Part shown: positions 21,598 through 28,991 of the stretch, piece by piece
How positions within the stretch are numbered: position 1 is the stretch's first letter
How the letters are laid out: every line of letters starts with the position of its first letter
From: Desulfobacterium sp.
Lineage (GTDB): Bacteria; Desulfobacterota; Desulfobacteria; Desulfobacterales; Desulfobacteraceae
NCBI GenBank assembly: GCA_030145245.1
Contig: JAQYWC010000008.1
Coordinates: 1 to 64,000, forward strand
Length of the DNA stretch: 64,000 nt
Direction of reading: 5' to 3'
Notes under the pieces: model-generated
Database searches by the model: none
What the model saw: the letters and a program-made list of their open reading frames with translations, nothing else
Told to the model about the DNA's origin: nothing
Translations under genes and position numbers: made by a program

Positions 21598-23595
21598 TCA
21601 CTTGTCATGGCCCTTCAGTTTAACGCTTAAGCCCGCAAGGCTGGAGATATCCTCGATCACGATCAACAGCGGTACAAACACGGCCCTTAAGCCGTAGAAG
21701 AGGCGCCTTGGGTGAAGGAGATCCGCTCTTTCGGAAACCAGGCCCCGTTGTTTCTGGAGGTGCAGAATCTCCTTGGCATCGGCAGTGATGCAGGGCAGAA
21801 GCCCAAAGGCAATGCCCATGGAGAGCCGGGCCCGCTTGGGCAGGATCCGTTTGAACAGGGCCATCCACTCGGCCATGGTGGTGGTGCGCATCATGACAAT
21901 GACGGGGATGAAGAAGAGCCAGACCCTGCAGCCTGCCACCGCGCCTTCATAAACGGCGTAAAGGTCCCATCGGAACAGGGGCATGAACCCACAGAAAAAC
22001 AGGGTCTGGATGAGGAAAAAGCGGCTGTCCCCCAGGAATCGTTTGATGCCCAGTTGCCCGGAAAGGTAGTAAACCAGGAGGAGGGCTGCCATGGCCGGGA
22101 AAAAGCGTACGCCCCCATTATAAAGGAGCACCCAGGTCAGCATGCCCAAGCCCATTTTGGTCAGGGGATTGGACCGGTGTAGCCATGAATCGGTTGCCAC
22201 ATAGTCAAAGGCCGGTGTCTTGAACGCCCTGAGGAGTCGCTTGCCAAGGGGAACCTTGTGCGGTTTCACATCCCGGGTGCCGGGTTGGCCTTTGCCCCTG
22301 CACGCCTCCATGGAAAGAGGGAGGCTCCCATTCTCCAGGGGATAAAGGCCCCGGCTGCTGGTAAAGACCAGGCCGCAGCCCGTGCGTTGTTTCAGTTCCC
22401 TTAAAAACGCGAGCAGCAACACCCGCTCCCTGGCATCAAGGAACCCCAGGATATCATCCACAAAGATAAAATCAGGGCAGAGCATCCAGGCCTGGGCAGC
22501 CCCGAGAAACACCTTTTCGCCAAAGGAGAGCCTGAACGGGGATATCTCCTGTTTGCCTGCCAGCCCCACCCGGTCCAGCACGGCGTTGATTTTCCTTTTT
22601 TCGCTCTCTGTAAGGGGGATCTCCCGGTTCTTTTTTCTGATTCCGGCTATCATCTCTTTTACGACCGTGGGTTCGAAAAAACTTCTGTCCGGGTTCTGGG
22701 TGATGGTGGAGATCCGTAACCTGTCTTGTTGGGTGACCGTGCCGTCATCCGGCTCTGTTTCCCCGGACAGGATCTTGAGAAGGGTGGTCTTGCCGGATCC
22801 GTTCTCCCCGGATATCCAGAGTTCCTCCCCTGGTTTGACCTCAAGGTCGAGGTGGCTGACAATGGTGGTTTCCCCATGGGCGAAACCTGCGTCCCTAAGC
22901 GTTATGGTGCCCCTTGGCCTGTCATGGTCCGGTGTTTTTTCAGTCCCTGGAACAGGGACGGAGGGAAATTCTTTCGGATGGCCCAGGGCCAGGACCCGGT
23001 CAAAGAGATCCGGGGCTACCACCCCGGGATGGGAGGTGACCACCACCCCGGTCCCAAGGGTTCTGAGGTAGTCGATATAGGCCAGTACCTTTGCGATGTT
23101 CTCCTGGTCAAGGTAGAGGAAGGGTTCGTCCATGAGCAGGACCCGGTGATTCATGATGCCGGCAGCCCCAATGGCCACCAGGTGCTTCTGGCCCGATGAG
23201 AGGGTTCTCACCGGTTTATGGAGAAGGGGGGCAAGGCCCAGGATCTCAACGGTCCGGGCATACATCGCCTCTTTTTGCGCAGGTTGGCTGCTATACCCGA
23301 ACCGGAGTTCTTCGTTAACAAGGGTGGATATCATTTGGGAATGGGGATTCTGGAGCACAAGCCCGATCCCTTGCCTGCCCGCTTCATCCAGGGGCATCCG
23401 GTCCAGCAAGAGGGTGCCGAAGTATTGTTTCTCCCCTTGGAAAATGCCTTTGATGCAGAAGAGCAACGAGGATTTGCCCCTGCCCGATCCTGCCTCGATC
23501 ATGACGGATCCGCCCGGTTTAAGTGAAAAGGAGATCTCCTTGAACAGGAAATTTCCCCTGGCGATCCTGCACTCTAATGATTGTACTTCCAGCAA
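21598..23595 (-). CDS. Fused ECF transporter: two ABC ATPase domains plus T (CbiQ-like) membrane domain
   Basis: One chain of about 665 residues combines what are usually three proteins of an ECF importer. ATPase domain 1 (about 1-215) has Walker A GSGRGKSS, signature LSSGQKHL, Walker B VLLMDEPFL and the switch histidine in VTSHPG. Domain 2 (about 230-440) has Walker A GENGSGKTT but signature LSFGEKVFL, FVDDILG in place of a DE pair, and TSSRG where a histidine is expected. Domain 3 (about 460-665) is a CbiQ/EcfT-like membrane protein (LTKMGLGMLTWVLLYN, ending SLAGLSVKLKG). ATG 23637 lies inside a terminator-like hairpin. TTG 23595 begins exactly where ATPase homology begins and has AAAAGG upstream, so it is preferred. 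The substrate is unknown. Confidence 0.85.
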   Translation of the reverse strand: MLEVQSLECRIARGNFLFKEISFSLKPGGSVMIEAGSGRGKSSLLFCIKGIFQGEKQYFGTLLLDRMPLDEAGRQGIGLVLQNPHSQMISTLVNEELRFGYSSQPAQKEAMYARTVEILGLAPLLHKPVRTLSSGQKHLVAIGAAGIMNHRVLLMDEPFLYLDQENIAKVLAYIDYLRTLGTGVVVTSHPGVVAPDLFDRVLALGHPKEFPSVPVPGTEKTPDHDRPRGTITLRDAGFAHGETTIVSHLDLEVKPGEELWISGENGSGKTTLLKILSGETEPDDGTVTQQDRLRISTITQNPDRSFFEPTVVKEMIAGIRKKNREIPLTESEKRKINAVLDRVGLAGKQEISPFRLSFGEKVFLGAAQAWMLCPDFIFVDDILGFLDARERVLLLAFLRELKQRTGCGLVFTSSRGLYPLENGSLPLSMEACRGKGQPGTRDVKPHKVPLGKRLLRAFKTPAFDYVATDSWLHRSNPLTKMGLGMLTWVLLYNGGVRFFPAMAALLLVYYLSGQLGIKRFLGDSRFFLIQTLFFCGFMPLFRWDLYAVYEGAVAGCRVWLFFIPVIVMMRTTTMAEWMALFKRILPKRARLSMGIAFGLLPCITADAKEILHLQKQRGLVSERADLLHPRRLFYGLRAVFVPLLIVIEDISSLAGLSVKLKGHDK

Positions 23596-23612
23596 CGGCC
23601 CACACCTTTTGC

Positions 23613-23653
23613 AAAAAAAGAATCCGCCCGTCATCATAATCGGTTACGGGCGG
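23613..23653 (-). terminator. Terminator-like hairpin (attenuator) at the head of the ECF/TonB locus
   Basis: CCGCCCGT (23624-23631) and ACGGGCGG (23646-23653) pair perfectly. On the minus strand the hairpin is followed by ATTC and seven T (23613-23619), as in an intrinsic terminator. It lies just before the fused ECF gene. The leader upstream contains another ACCGCCC (near 23720-23726 on the minus strand) that could pair with GGGCGG and prevent hairpin formation. The regulating signal is unknown. Confidence 0.6.
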
Positions 23654-23742
23654 TTTTCTTCGGTTGTTATTTTATCGTCATTAAATGTAAATACTACCTG
23701 ACAGACTAAATACAACCAATTGGGCGGTAAATCAATAGCGGT

Positions 23743-23774
23743 AAAGGGGACGCTTCTGTGGAAGCGTCCCCTTT
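23743..23774 (-). terminator. Terminator hairpin overlapping the end of the MerR-methyltransferase gene
   Basis: AAAGGGGACGCTTC (23743-23756) and GAAGCGTCCCCTTT (23761-23774) form a 14-bp stem with a 4-base loop; the stem reaches into the stop codon. The T-run on the minus strand is short, so termination strength is uncertain. It separates the regulator gene from the ECF locus. Confidence 0.65.
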
Positions 23775-24991
23775 TAATCCTCTCGCTGGAGGAGCAGGCA
23801 GATATAGCCGTACTCCTCTCCGTGGGTCCTGTCCAGTTCGATCTCTTTGATGAAATCTTCAGCGGTCTGTGTCATGCCGATCTCTTTAACGGCACGTTTG
23901 GTACAGGATTCCATGTCGTCGTAAAACGCCTGCCAGTCTTGTCTTGGCAGGACGAACCAGGAGGCGATCTCGTACCCCTGTTCCCGGGCCTGGGTTTTCC
24001 TTGTCTTTACATCGGTCATGGTGGGGTATTCGATTTGCCAGTAGTCGGAGCACGCCTGGGACGGCTGGTCCGTGAGCCATACGGCATCGCTGACAAACAA
24101 AAATCCCTGTTGGTTGATCAAGGGCCGCCACTCCTCCAGGGCCTTTTCAAATCCCATGATATAGGCGCATCCCTCGGCCCAGATCAGGTCAAAGCTTGGA
24201 TGGGGAAAATCAAGATCAAACATGCTCATGTTCTTTATGGTGACCTGCCCGTCATGTTTCAATCGCTTTGCCTGATCCGCCAGATGGTCGAGGAATGGCT
24301 GGTGGTTGTCCACGGCCGTGATATGGGCGTTACTCTCCTGTGCCAGGGTAAGGCTCGACGATCCCTTGCCGCATCCCACCTCCAGGATGGTCTTGATCTC
24401 CCGGTGGCCGGGAATGGCTTCAAATGCCCTGAGGGTGGAAACCCTGCTTCCCGGACCCTGGCGGTTCATCTGTTCAAATATCTTGAAAAAGTGCTCCATG
24501 TACTGTCCTCCATTGGATATGTTTCGGGTGACCCAGCGGATGTAGAGGCTCTCTTTTTCGCTGAATCCCAGGCGTTTGAGCCATGCAAAGTGGGCTTCGG
24601 CTCCCTTTTGTTCAAATTCGGCATGCCAGTTTTGTCCCCGGCGGGCGGAGTCATCCCCTGGCGGAAGTTCGCCCGTGGCACTCACCAGCAGGGATTTTAC
24701 CACCTCCCTTGCCATGGTCATGGTTTCGATCTCCTGGCAAAGGGCGTTGTAGCGCGCAAGCAGGAGATCCGGGTCAAGGGCGCCTTTCATCACGGCCATG
24801 GACTCCTTCAGGGTAAAGCCTGCCCGCTTCAGTTGCCGCACCATCAGCAACAGCTCCATATCTTCTTGGCTGTACTCCCTGTATCCGTTGTCAGGATTGC
24901 GTTTGGGTGCGACCATGCCCATGCGTTCGTAATAGAGAAGGGTGGATCTTGCAACGCCCAGGATCTTACATGCCTTTGAAATTGAAACCAT
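23774..24991 (-). CDS. MerR-type regulator fused to a SAM-dependent methyltransferase
   Basis: The first 75 residues or so are a MerR DNA-binding domain (SISKACKILGVARSTLLYYE, GYREYSQEDMELLLMVRQLK), followed by a helical linker. From about residue 165 a class I methyltransferase domain follows, with the SAM loop ILEVGCGKGSSS, the acidic residue in ITAVDNHQPFLD, and FDLIWAEGCAYIMG. The total is about 405 residues. MerR proteins activate promoters by twisting DNA when an effector binds; here the usual effector domain is replaced by an enzyme. ATG 24991 has AAGGAAG upstream; the frame is open to 25030 without a better site. Its own promoter has MerR geometry. Substrate unknown. Confidence 0.85.
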   Translation of the reverse strand: MVSISKACKILGVARSTLLYYERMGMVAPKRNPDNGYREYSQEDMELLLMVRQLKRAGFTLKESMAVMKGALDPDLLLARYNALCQEIETMTMAREVVKSLLVSATGELPPGDDSARRGQNWHAEFEQKGAEAHFAWLKRLGFSEKESLYIRWVTRNISNGGQYMEHFFKIFEQMNRQGPGSRVSTLRAFEAIPGHREIKTILEVGCGKGSSSLTLAQESNAHITAVDNHQPFLDHLADQAKRLKHDGQVTIKNMSMFDLDFPHPSFDLIWAEGCAYIMGFEKALEEWRPLINQQGFLFVSDAVWLTDQPSQACSDYWQIEYPTMTDVKTRKTQAREQGYEIASWFVLPRQDWQAFYDDMESCTKRAVKEIGMTQTAEDFIKEIELDRTHGEEYGYICLLLQRED

Positions 24992-25038
24992 GGATCTTCC
25001 TTTAAAAAACAGGTGGTTGTTTGCCAACAATGGAAGTT

Positions 25039-25069
25039 AATTTAAGGGTTGAACCTGTAGACAGGTCAA
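25039..25069 (-). promoter_or_regulatory. MerR-type promoter with 19-bp spacer and dyad
   Basis: On the minus strand TTGACC (25069-25064) and TAAATT (25044-25039) are separated by 19 bp, the long spacer typical of MerR-activated promoters. The palindrome ACCTGT-AG-ACAGGT (25053-25066) overlaps the upstream part of the spacer and the -35. It lies before the MerR-methyltransferase gene and near the divergent rlmN, so autoregulation is likely. Confidence 0.6.
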
Positions 25070-25112
25070 GGCTTTTTTTTTGCAACAATGGATTTAATGA
25101 TTACTGTTGTCC

Positions 25113-26186
25113 ATGAATTTACTTGAAATGACATTCAACCAGGTGACCGAATTCCTGAAATCCCGGTATGGCCGGGGGGAGTTCCATGCAGGCGCCCTCT
25201 TGAGAGAGGTGATCAAAAAGGGTAATCCCGATTTTTCAAAGGCGCCGGAGTTTGAACGATCCCAAGCCCTTGCAGACGATCTCAGGGCGATTTATGAGCC
25301 CCCGGACTTCACGGTCACGGACCAGGTGGAGCAGGACAACACCCTCAAGTTCGTCACCCGGTTACAGGACGGCGCTTTGATCGAGTCCGTGGTGATCCCC
25401 ATGAAACGCTATAACACCCTCTGTGTCTCCACCCAGGTGGGGTGCCGGATGGGGTGTAGGTTTTGCGAAACGGCCAAGGCGGGATTTAAACGGAATCTTC
25501 TGGTCCATGAGATCACAGGTCAGCTCTATTCCGCCAGGATCACCCTTGGAAAAGAGATCAGCAATGTCGTGTTCATGGGCATGGGAGAGCCCTTTGACAA
25601 CTTTGACAACCTGATCCAGGCGATCCGGGTGTTCAACACCCAGAAGGGGTTTGACATTGCCCTCCGCCACATGACGGTCTCCACCTGCGGCCTTGTGCCC
25701 GGGATCGAGCGCCTGGCCAAACTGGATCTTCCCCAGCTGAGCCTTGCCATCTCCGTCCATTCCGCCGACGACCGGGTGAGATCCTCCCTGATGCCCATCA
25801 ACCGGCGCTATCCCCTGGCTGAACTGAGAACGGCCCTGGCGGCCTACCCCCTTCACAAGCGGCGCTTCTTTCTGGTGGAGTATGTGCTGATCAAGGGGGT
25901 GAACGATTCAAGGTTGGCGGCCCTGCAGCTTGCCGAATACCTTGCTCCCCTGAAGGTGCGGGTGAACCTGATCGCCTACAACCCGGGCAGGGAAGACGTT
26001 TCTACGTCTGGGTTTGCCCGGGTGGATGACGATGAACTGAACGCTTTTTCAGACTATCTCACGGAGTTGGGGTTGTTTGTGGTGAAACGGTGGAGCAAGG
26101 GCCAGGATCTCATGGCTGGCTGCGGCCAGTTAAGCTCCCGGAACACCCCTGGTGATCCCCATGCTGTTTTGCATACTCATACATGA
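25113..26186 (+). CDS. rlmN: Radical SAM 23S rRNA adenine-C2 methyltransferase
   Basis: RlmN methylates C2 of A2503 in 23S rRNA, and of A37 in some tRNAs, by radical SAM chemistry. The protein of about 357 residues shows the cluster-binding CRMGCRFC, GGEP-like MGMGEPFDNF, and the two cysteines used in the methyl-transfer mechanism: the one before the radical motif region (CVSTQVGC) and the C-terminal AGCGQL. These point to RlmN rather than a generic radical SAM protein. ATG 25113 is taken; an in-frame TTG lies two codons earlier. No clear ribosome site is visible. The 3' end overlaps the convergent SpoU gene by 77 bases. Confidence 0.9.
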   Translation: MNLLEMTFNQVTEFLKSRYGRGEFHAGALLREVIKKGNPDFSKAPEFERSQALADDLRAIYEPPDFTVTDQVEQDNTLKFVTRLQDGALIESVVIPMKRYNTLCVSTQVGCRMGCRFCETAKAGFKRNLLVHEITGQLYSARITLGKEISNVVFMGMGEPFDNFDNLIQAIRVFNTQKGFDIALRHMTVSTCGLVPGIERLAKLDLPQLSLAISVHSADDRVRSSLMPINRRYPLAELRTALAAYPLHKRRFFLVEYVLIKGVNDSRLAALQLAEYLAPLKVRVNLIAYNPGREDVSTSGFARVDDDELNAFSDYLTELGLFVVKRWSKGQDLMAGCGQLSSRNTPGDPHAVLHTHT

Positions 26187-26700
26187 CAATTGAGGCGGCA
26201 ACGCTGACATTGAGGCTCTGGACCGCTCCGTACTGGGGGATGGCCAGCCGTTGTACGCCCGTGTAGTCTGCCGGATCAAAGCTGATCCCGAACTCCTCAT
26301 GGCCGAATACAAAGGCGCTTTTCCGGGGAAGGGTGCAGTCCATGAGGCTGCCGCCCTTGTCCGGCTCCAGGATCACAGGGGTGTAGCCCCTGGCACTGAT
26401 CATGGTGTAGCATGCATCAAAATCGTCGTGGAAAATCGCAGGCACGGCCTTGAACGCCCCCATGCCGGGGGCTGGGTCGAAAAAGTCGATGCCCACAAGA
26501 TGCACCTCCTTCACCCCAAAGGCCTGGGCGCTGCGGAAGATCTTTCCAATGTTGTAGCTTGGCTTTAGATTGTCCAGCACCACGATCAGGTCGTGGATGC
26601 CGGGAGAGGCCAGCACGTTACGCTGTTTCTGCCGCCTGAACCTGCGCTGGGCATTCTCCCTCTCCCGTTTCATCTGCATGCGTATCTTGTGTGCACCCAT
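26110..26700 (-). CDS. SpoU/TrmH-family RNA 2'-O-methyltransferase
   Basis: The 196-residue protein has the three SPOUT motifs: NIGKIFRSAQAFGVKEVHLVG (motif 1 with Asn and Arg), FVFGHEEFGIS (motif 2) and LNVSVAASIVMYEY (motif 3). Enzymes of this knotted fold methylate ribose 2'-OH in tRNA or rRNA. A basic N-terminal extension (KRERENAQRRFRRQKQR) probably helps bind RNA. The target cannot be assigned. It starts 3 bases after the aminotransferase stop, so they are likely one transcript. It overlaps rlmN tail to tail by 77 bases, and both proteins are intact across the overlap. Confidence 0.88.
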   Translation of the reverse strand: MGAHKIRMQMKRERENAQRRFRRQKQRNVLASPGIHDLIVVLDNLKPSYNIGKIFRSAQAFGVKEVHLVGIDFFDPAPGMGAFKAVPAIFHDDFDACYTMISARGYTPVILEPDKGGSLMDCTLPRKSAFVFGHEEFGISFDPADYTGVQRLAIPQYGAVQSLNVSVAASIVMYEYAKQHGDHQGCSGSLTGRSQP

Positions 26701-26703
26701 GGG

Positions 26704-27921
26704 TTATTTGAAGACTCCCTCTTTTTCCATATCCTGGAGGGCTTTTCTCATCTGCCGGATCGCCTGGCGGATTCTCTCCTCGTTCTCAACCAGGGCGAGG
26801 CGGAGATAGCCTTCCCCCTCTTCGGAGAAACCAACACCCGGGGCAACGGCCACATTGGCCCGGTTCATCATCTCGATGGCAAACTGCATGGAGCCCATCT
26901 TGCTGTAGGGTTCCGGGATCTTGATCCAGGCAAACATGCCGGCACCCGGAGGCTCCACATCCCAGCCCATGCGCTGGAGACCGCTGCAGAGGGTGTCCCT
27001 GCGGGATTCGTAGAGTGATACCTGTTTGGAGATGGTGTCGTCACAGTCCCTTAAGGCGATGATGCCGGCAATCTGGATGGCCTCGAAGATGCCGTAATCA
27101 AAATAGCCCTTGATCTTGCCCAGGGCTGCGATGATCTCGGGATTGCCCACACAATACCCAACCCGCCATCCGGCCATGTTGTAGGACTTGGAAAGGGAGC
27201 CAAACTCGACCCCCACATCCTTTGCCCCCGGGACCTCAAGAAAGCTTGGGGCTCTGTGCCCGTCAAAGGTGATCCGTGAGTAGGCAAAGTCGTGGATGAC
27301 CATGAACTTGAACCGTTTTGCCAGGGCCACGATCTCCTTGAAAAGATCCAGACTGCCCAGCTTGCCCGTGGGGTTGTGGGGATAGTTGATCATCAGCACC
27401 TTGGGACCCGGGTGAAAGGACTCGCAGATGTTGACGATGCGCTTTAGGAACGACTCTGCCGGGGAGATGGGTACCCGGACAACGTTGGCCCCTGCGATCA
27501 CGGCGGCATAGATGTGGATGGGAAAGGCCGGGGCCGGCACCAGCACGGAATCCCCAGGGCCGAGAAGGGCCAGGCTGAGATGGGAGATGCCCTCCTTGGA
27601 ACCGATGGTGAAGATGGTCTCTTTTTCTGCGTCAAGGCCGATGTTGTAGTGGCGCTGGTAGTATAGGGATATCTCACGCTTCAGGTTTTTCATGCCCGAG
27701 GATGCCATGGGATAGCCGTGGGTCTTGGGGTTCTGCGCCACTTCCACCAGTTTCTCCACAACCGCGTCCGGAGTCGGATCCATGGGGTTGCCCATTCCAA
27801 GATCTATGACGTCGTCGCCATTGCGCCTCTTCTCCATCTTCATGGCGTTGATCATGCCGAAAAGATAGGGGGGAAGCTGTTCCATTCTGCTGGCAAAACG
27901 GATTATACTATCCTCGCTCAT
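26704..27921 (-). CDS. Class I/II PLP aminotransferase (AlaC-like)
   Basis: A 405-residue fold-type I aminotransferase. It contains VIDLGMGNPMDPTPD near the N-terminus, the tyrosine-stacking region around GSKEGISHL, the conserved NYPHNPTGK, the cofactor aspartate in VIHDFAYSRI, and the PLP lysine in GSLSKSYNMAGWRVG. The C-terminal RLALVENEERIRQAI carries the substrate-carboxylate arginine. It most resembles alanine-forming transaminases such as AlaC and related LL-diaminopimelate/aspartate-type enzymes. The substrate pair is inferred only at that level. It heads a two-gene unit with the SpoU methylase. Confidence 0.88.
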   Translation of the reverse strand: MSEDSIIRFASRMEQLPPYLFGMINAMKMEKRRNGDDVIDLGMGNPMDPTPDAVVEKLVEVAQNPKTHGYPMASSGMKNLKREISLYYQRHYNIGLDAEKETIFTIGSKEGISHLSLALLGPGDSVLVPAPAFPIHIYAAVIAGANVVRVPISPAESFLKRIVNICESFHPGPKVLMINYPHNPTGKLGSLDLFKEIVALAKRFKFMVIHDFAYSRITFDGHRAPSFLEVPGAKDVGVEFGSLSKSYNMAGWRVGYCVGNPEIIAALGKIKGYFDYGIFEAIQIAGIIALRDCDDTISKQVSLYESRRDTLCSGLQRMGWDVEPPGAGMFAWIKIPEPYSKMGSMQFAIEMMNRANVAVAPGVGFSEEGEGYLRLALVENEERIRQAIRQMRKALQDMEKEGVFK

Positions 27922-28376
27922 CGTTTTTCCTCCAAAAGTACGGTTCAGTGGTTGCTACGGTTCAGTGAAAAATCTGATTCGTAAACTTTCATCCTTATCA
28001 CACAATCGGCCTGTTCTCAAATTATTGCCCGGAATAGGTGGAAAAAAAAGCAGGTGGTCCGTGGAGACCGGAATCCAGCCCCGGAAAGATCCCGTTTGAG
28101 TGCCTGGATCAACGCCGGTTCGGTTTATTTTTATACCAATCTTTGAACCCGTTTAGGGCTCCCGGAGACTCCCTTTCCCATCAGGGAAGGGAGGATGTCA
28201 ATTTTCCTTTATGCTGCGAATGAAAGATGGTATCACCCAATAGGTTTATAGCGCTTCGCATGTGGCGAGTGCCTGTTTTTTACTTATAGGAAAAGCGGGC
28301 AGCCATTCAGGTGCAGAGATCGATGGTGATGATCAGCCCCGGTTTAAGGGGCAGGGATAAAAAAGGAGACGGGTGA
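27922..28376. other. Intergenic region between aminotransferase and cbiC
   Basis: About 455 bp without a convincing gene. It must hold the divergent promoters of the aminotransferase and the cobalamin genes. A stem CTCCCTTTCCC/GGGAAGGGAG with one bulge lies at 28169-28193, and a short GCCCC/GGGGC stem near 28336-28353. I looked for the B12-box and other conserved blocks of a cobalamin riboswitch before cbiC and did not find them. Confidence 0.6.
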
Positions 28377-28991
28377 ATGAAACCGGGTGAGATAGAGAGT
28401 TTGAGTTTCAAGATAATCGACAGCGAGGCCGGCAGCCATGGGTTCGGGGTTAAGGAGTGGAACATTGTGCGCAGGATGATCCACACATCGGCCGATTTTG
28501 ACTATATAAACAGTGTGCGGTTCCATCCGGATGCCGTTGAAGCCGGCATCCAGGCCATCCGGCAGGGATGCACCATCATCACCGATACCAACATGGCCCG
28601 GGTGGGGATCCGCAAGGGGGAACTTTCTCTTTTCGGCGGCCAGGTGCGCTGCCTGATCGCGGACACGGACGTGGCTGAGCGGGCAAAGGCCGAAGGGGTA
28701 ACCCGGGCCCTGGCCGCTGTGGACAAGGCTGCGGAGCAGGTTGAGGGCGGTATTTACGTCATCGGGAACGCGCCCACGGCCCTGTTGCGGCTCATGGAGC
28801 TTGTGGCGGAGAATAAGGCAAAACCGGCCCTGGTGGTGGGATTCCCCGTGGGGTTTGTCAATGCTGCAGAGTCCAAGGCCGAGCTTGTCAAACTCAACAT
28901 TCCGTTCATCTCCAATGTGGGCAGAAAAGGTGGCTCCAATGTGGCCGCAAGCATTGTTAACGCCCTTGCCATCATGGCGGCCGAGCAATAG
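28377..28991 (+). CDS. cbiC: Cobalt-precorrin-8X methylmutase
   Basis: CbiC moves a methyl group from C11 to C12 of cobalt-precorrin-8 to give cobyrinate in anaerobic cobalamin synthesis. The 204-residue protein shows the catalytic histidine in RRMIHTSADFDY (about H36), DTNMARVGI, and the C-terminal VVGFPVGFVNAAESK and GRKGGSNVAASIVNAL typical of CbiC/CobH. A good ribosome site (AAAGGAGACGGG) precedes the ATG. It starts a cbiC-cbiA-cbiD-nth unit. Order and close packing indicate one transcript. Confidence 0.95.
   Translation: MKPGEIESLSFKIIDSEAGSHGFGVKEWNIVRRMIHTSADFDYINSVRFHPDAVEAGIQAIRQGCTIITDTNMARVGIRKGELSLFGGQVRCLIADTDVAERAKAEGVTRALAAVDKAAEQVEGGIYVIGNAPTALLRLMELVAENKAKPALVVGFPVGFVNAAESKAELVKLNIPFISNVGRKGGSNVAASIVNALAIMAAEQ

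Noticed and set aside
27922-28376. Cobalamin riboswitch before cbiC
   Set aside because: Neither the B12 box nor the conserved GCCACTG core was found; only simple stems are present.
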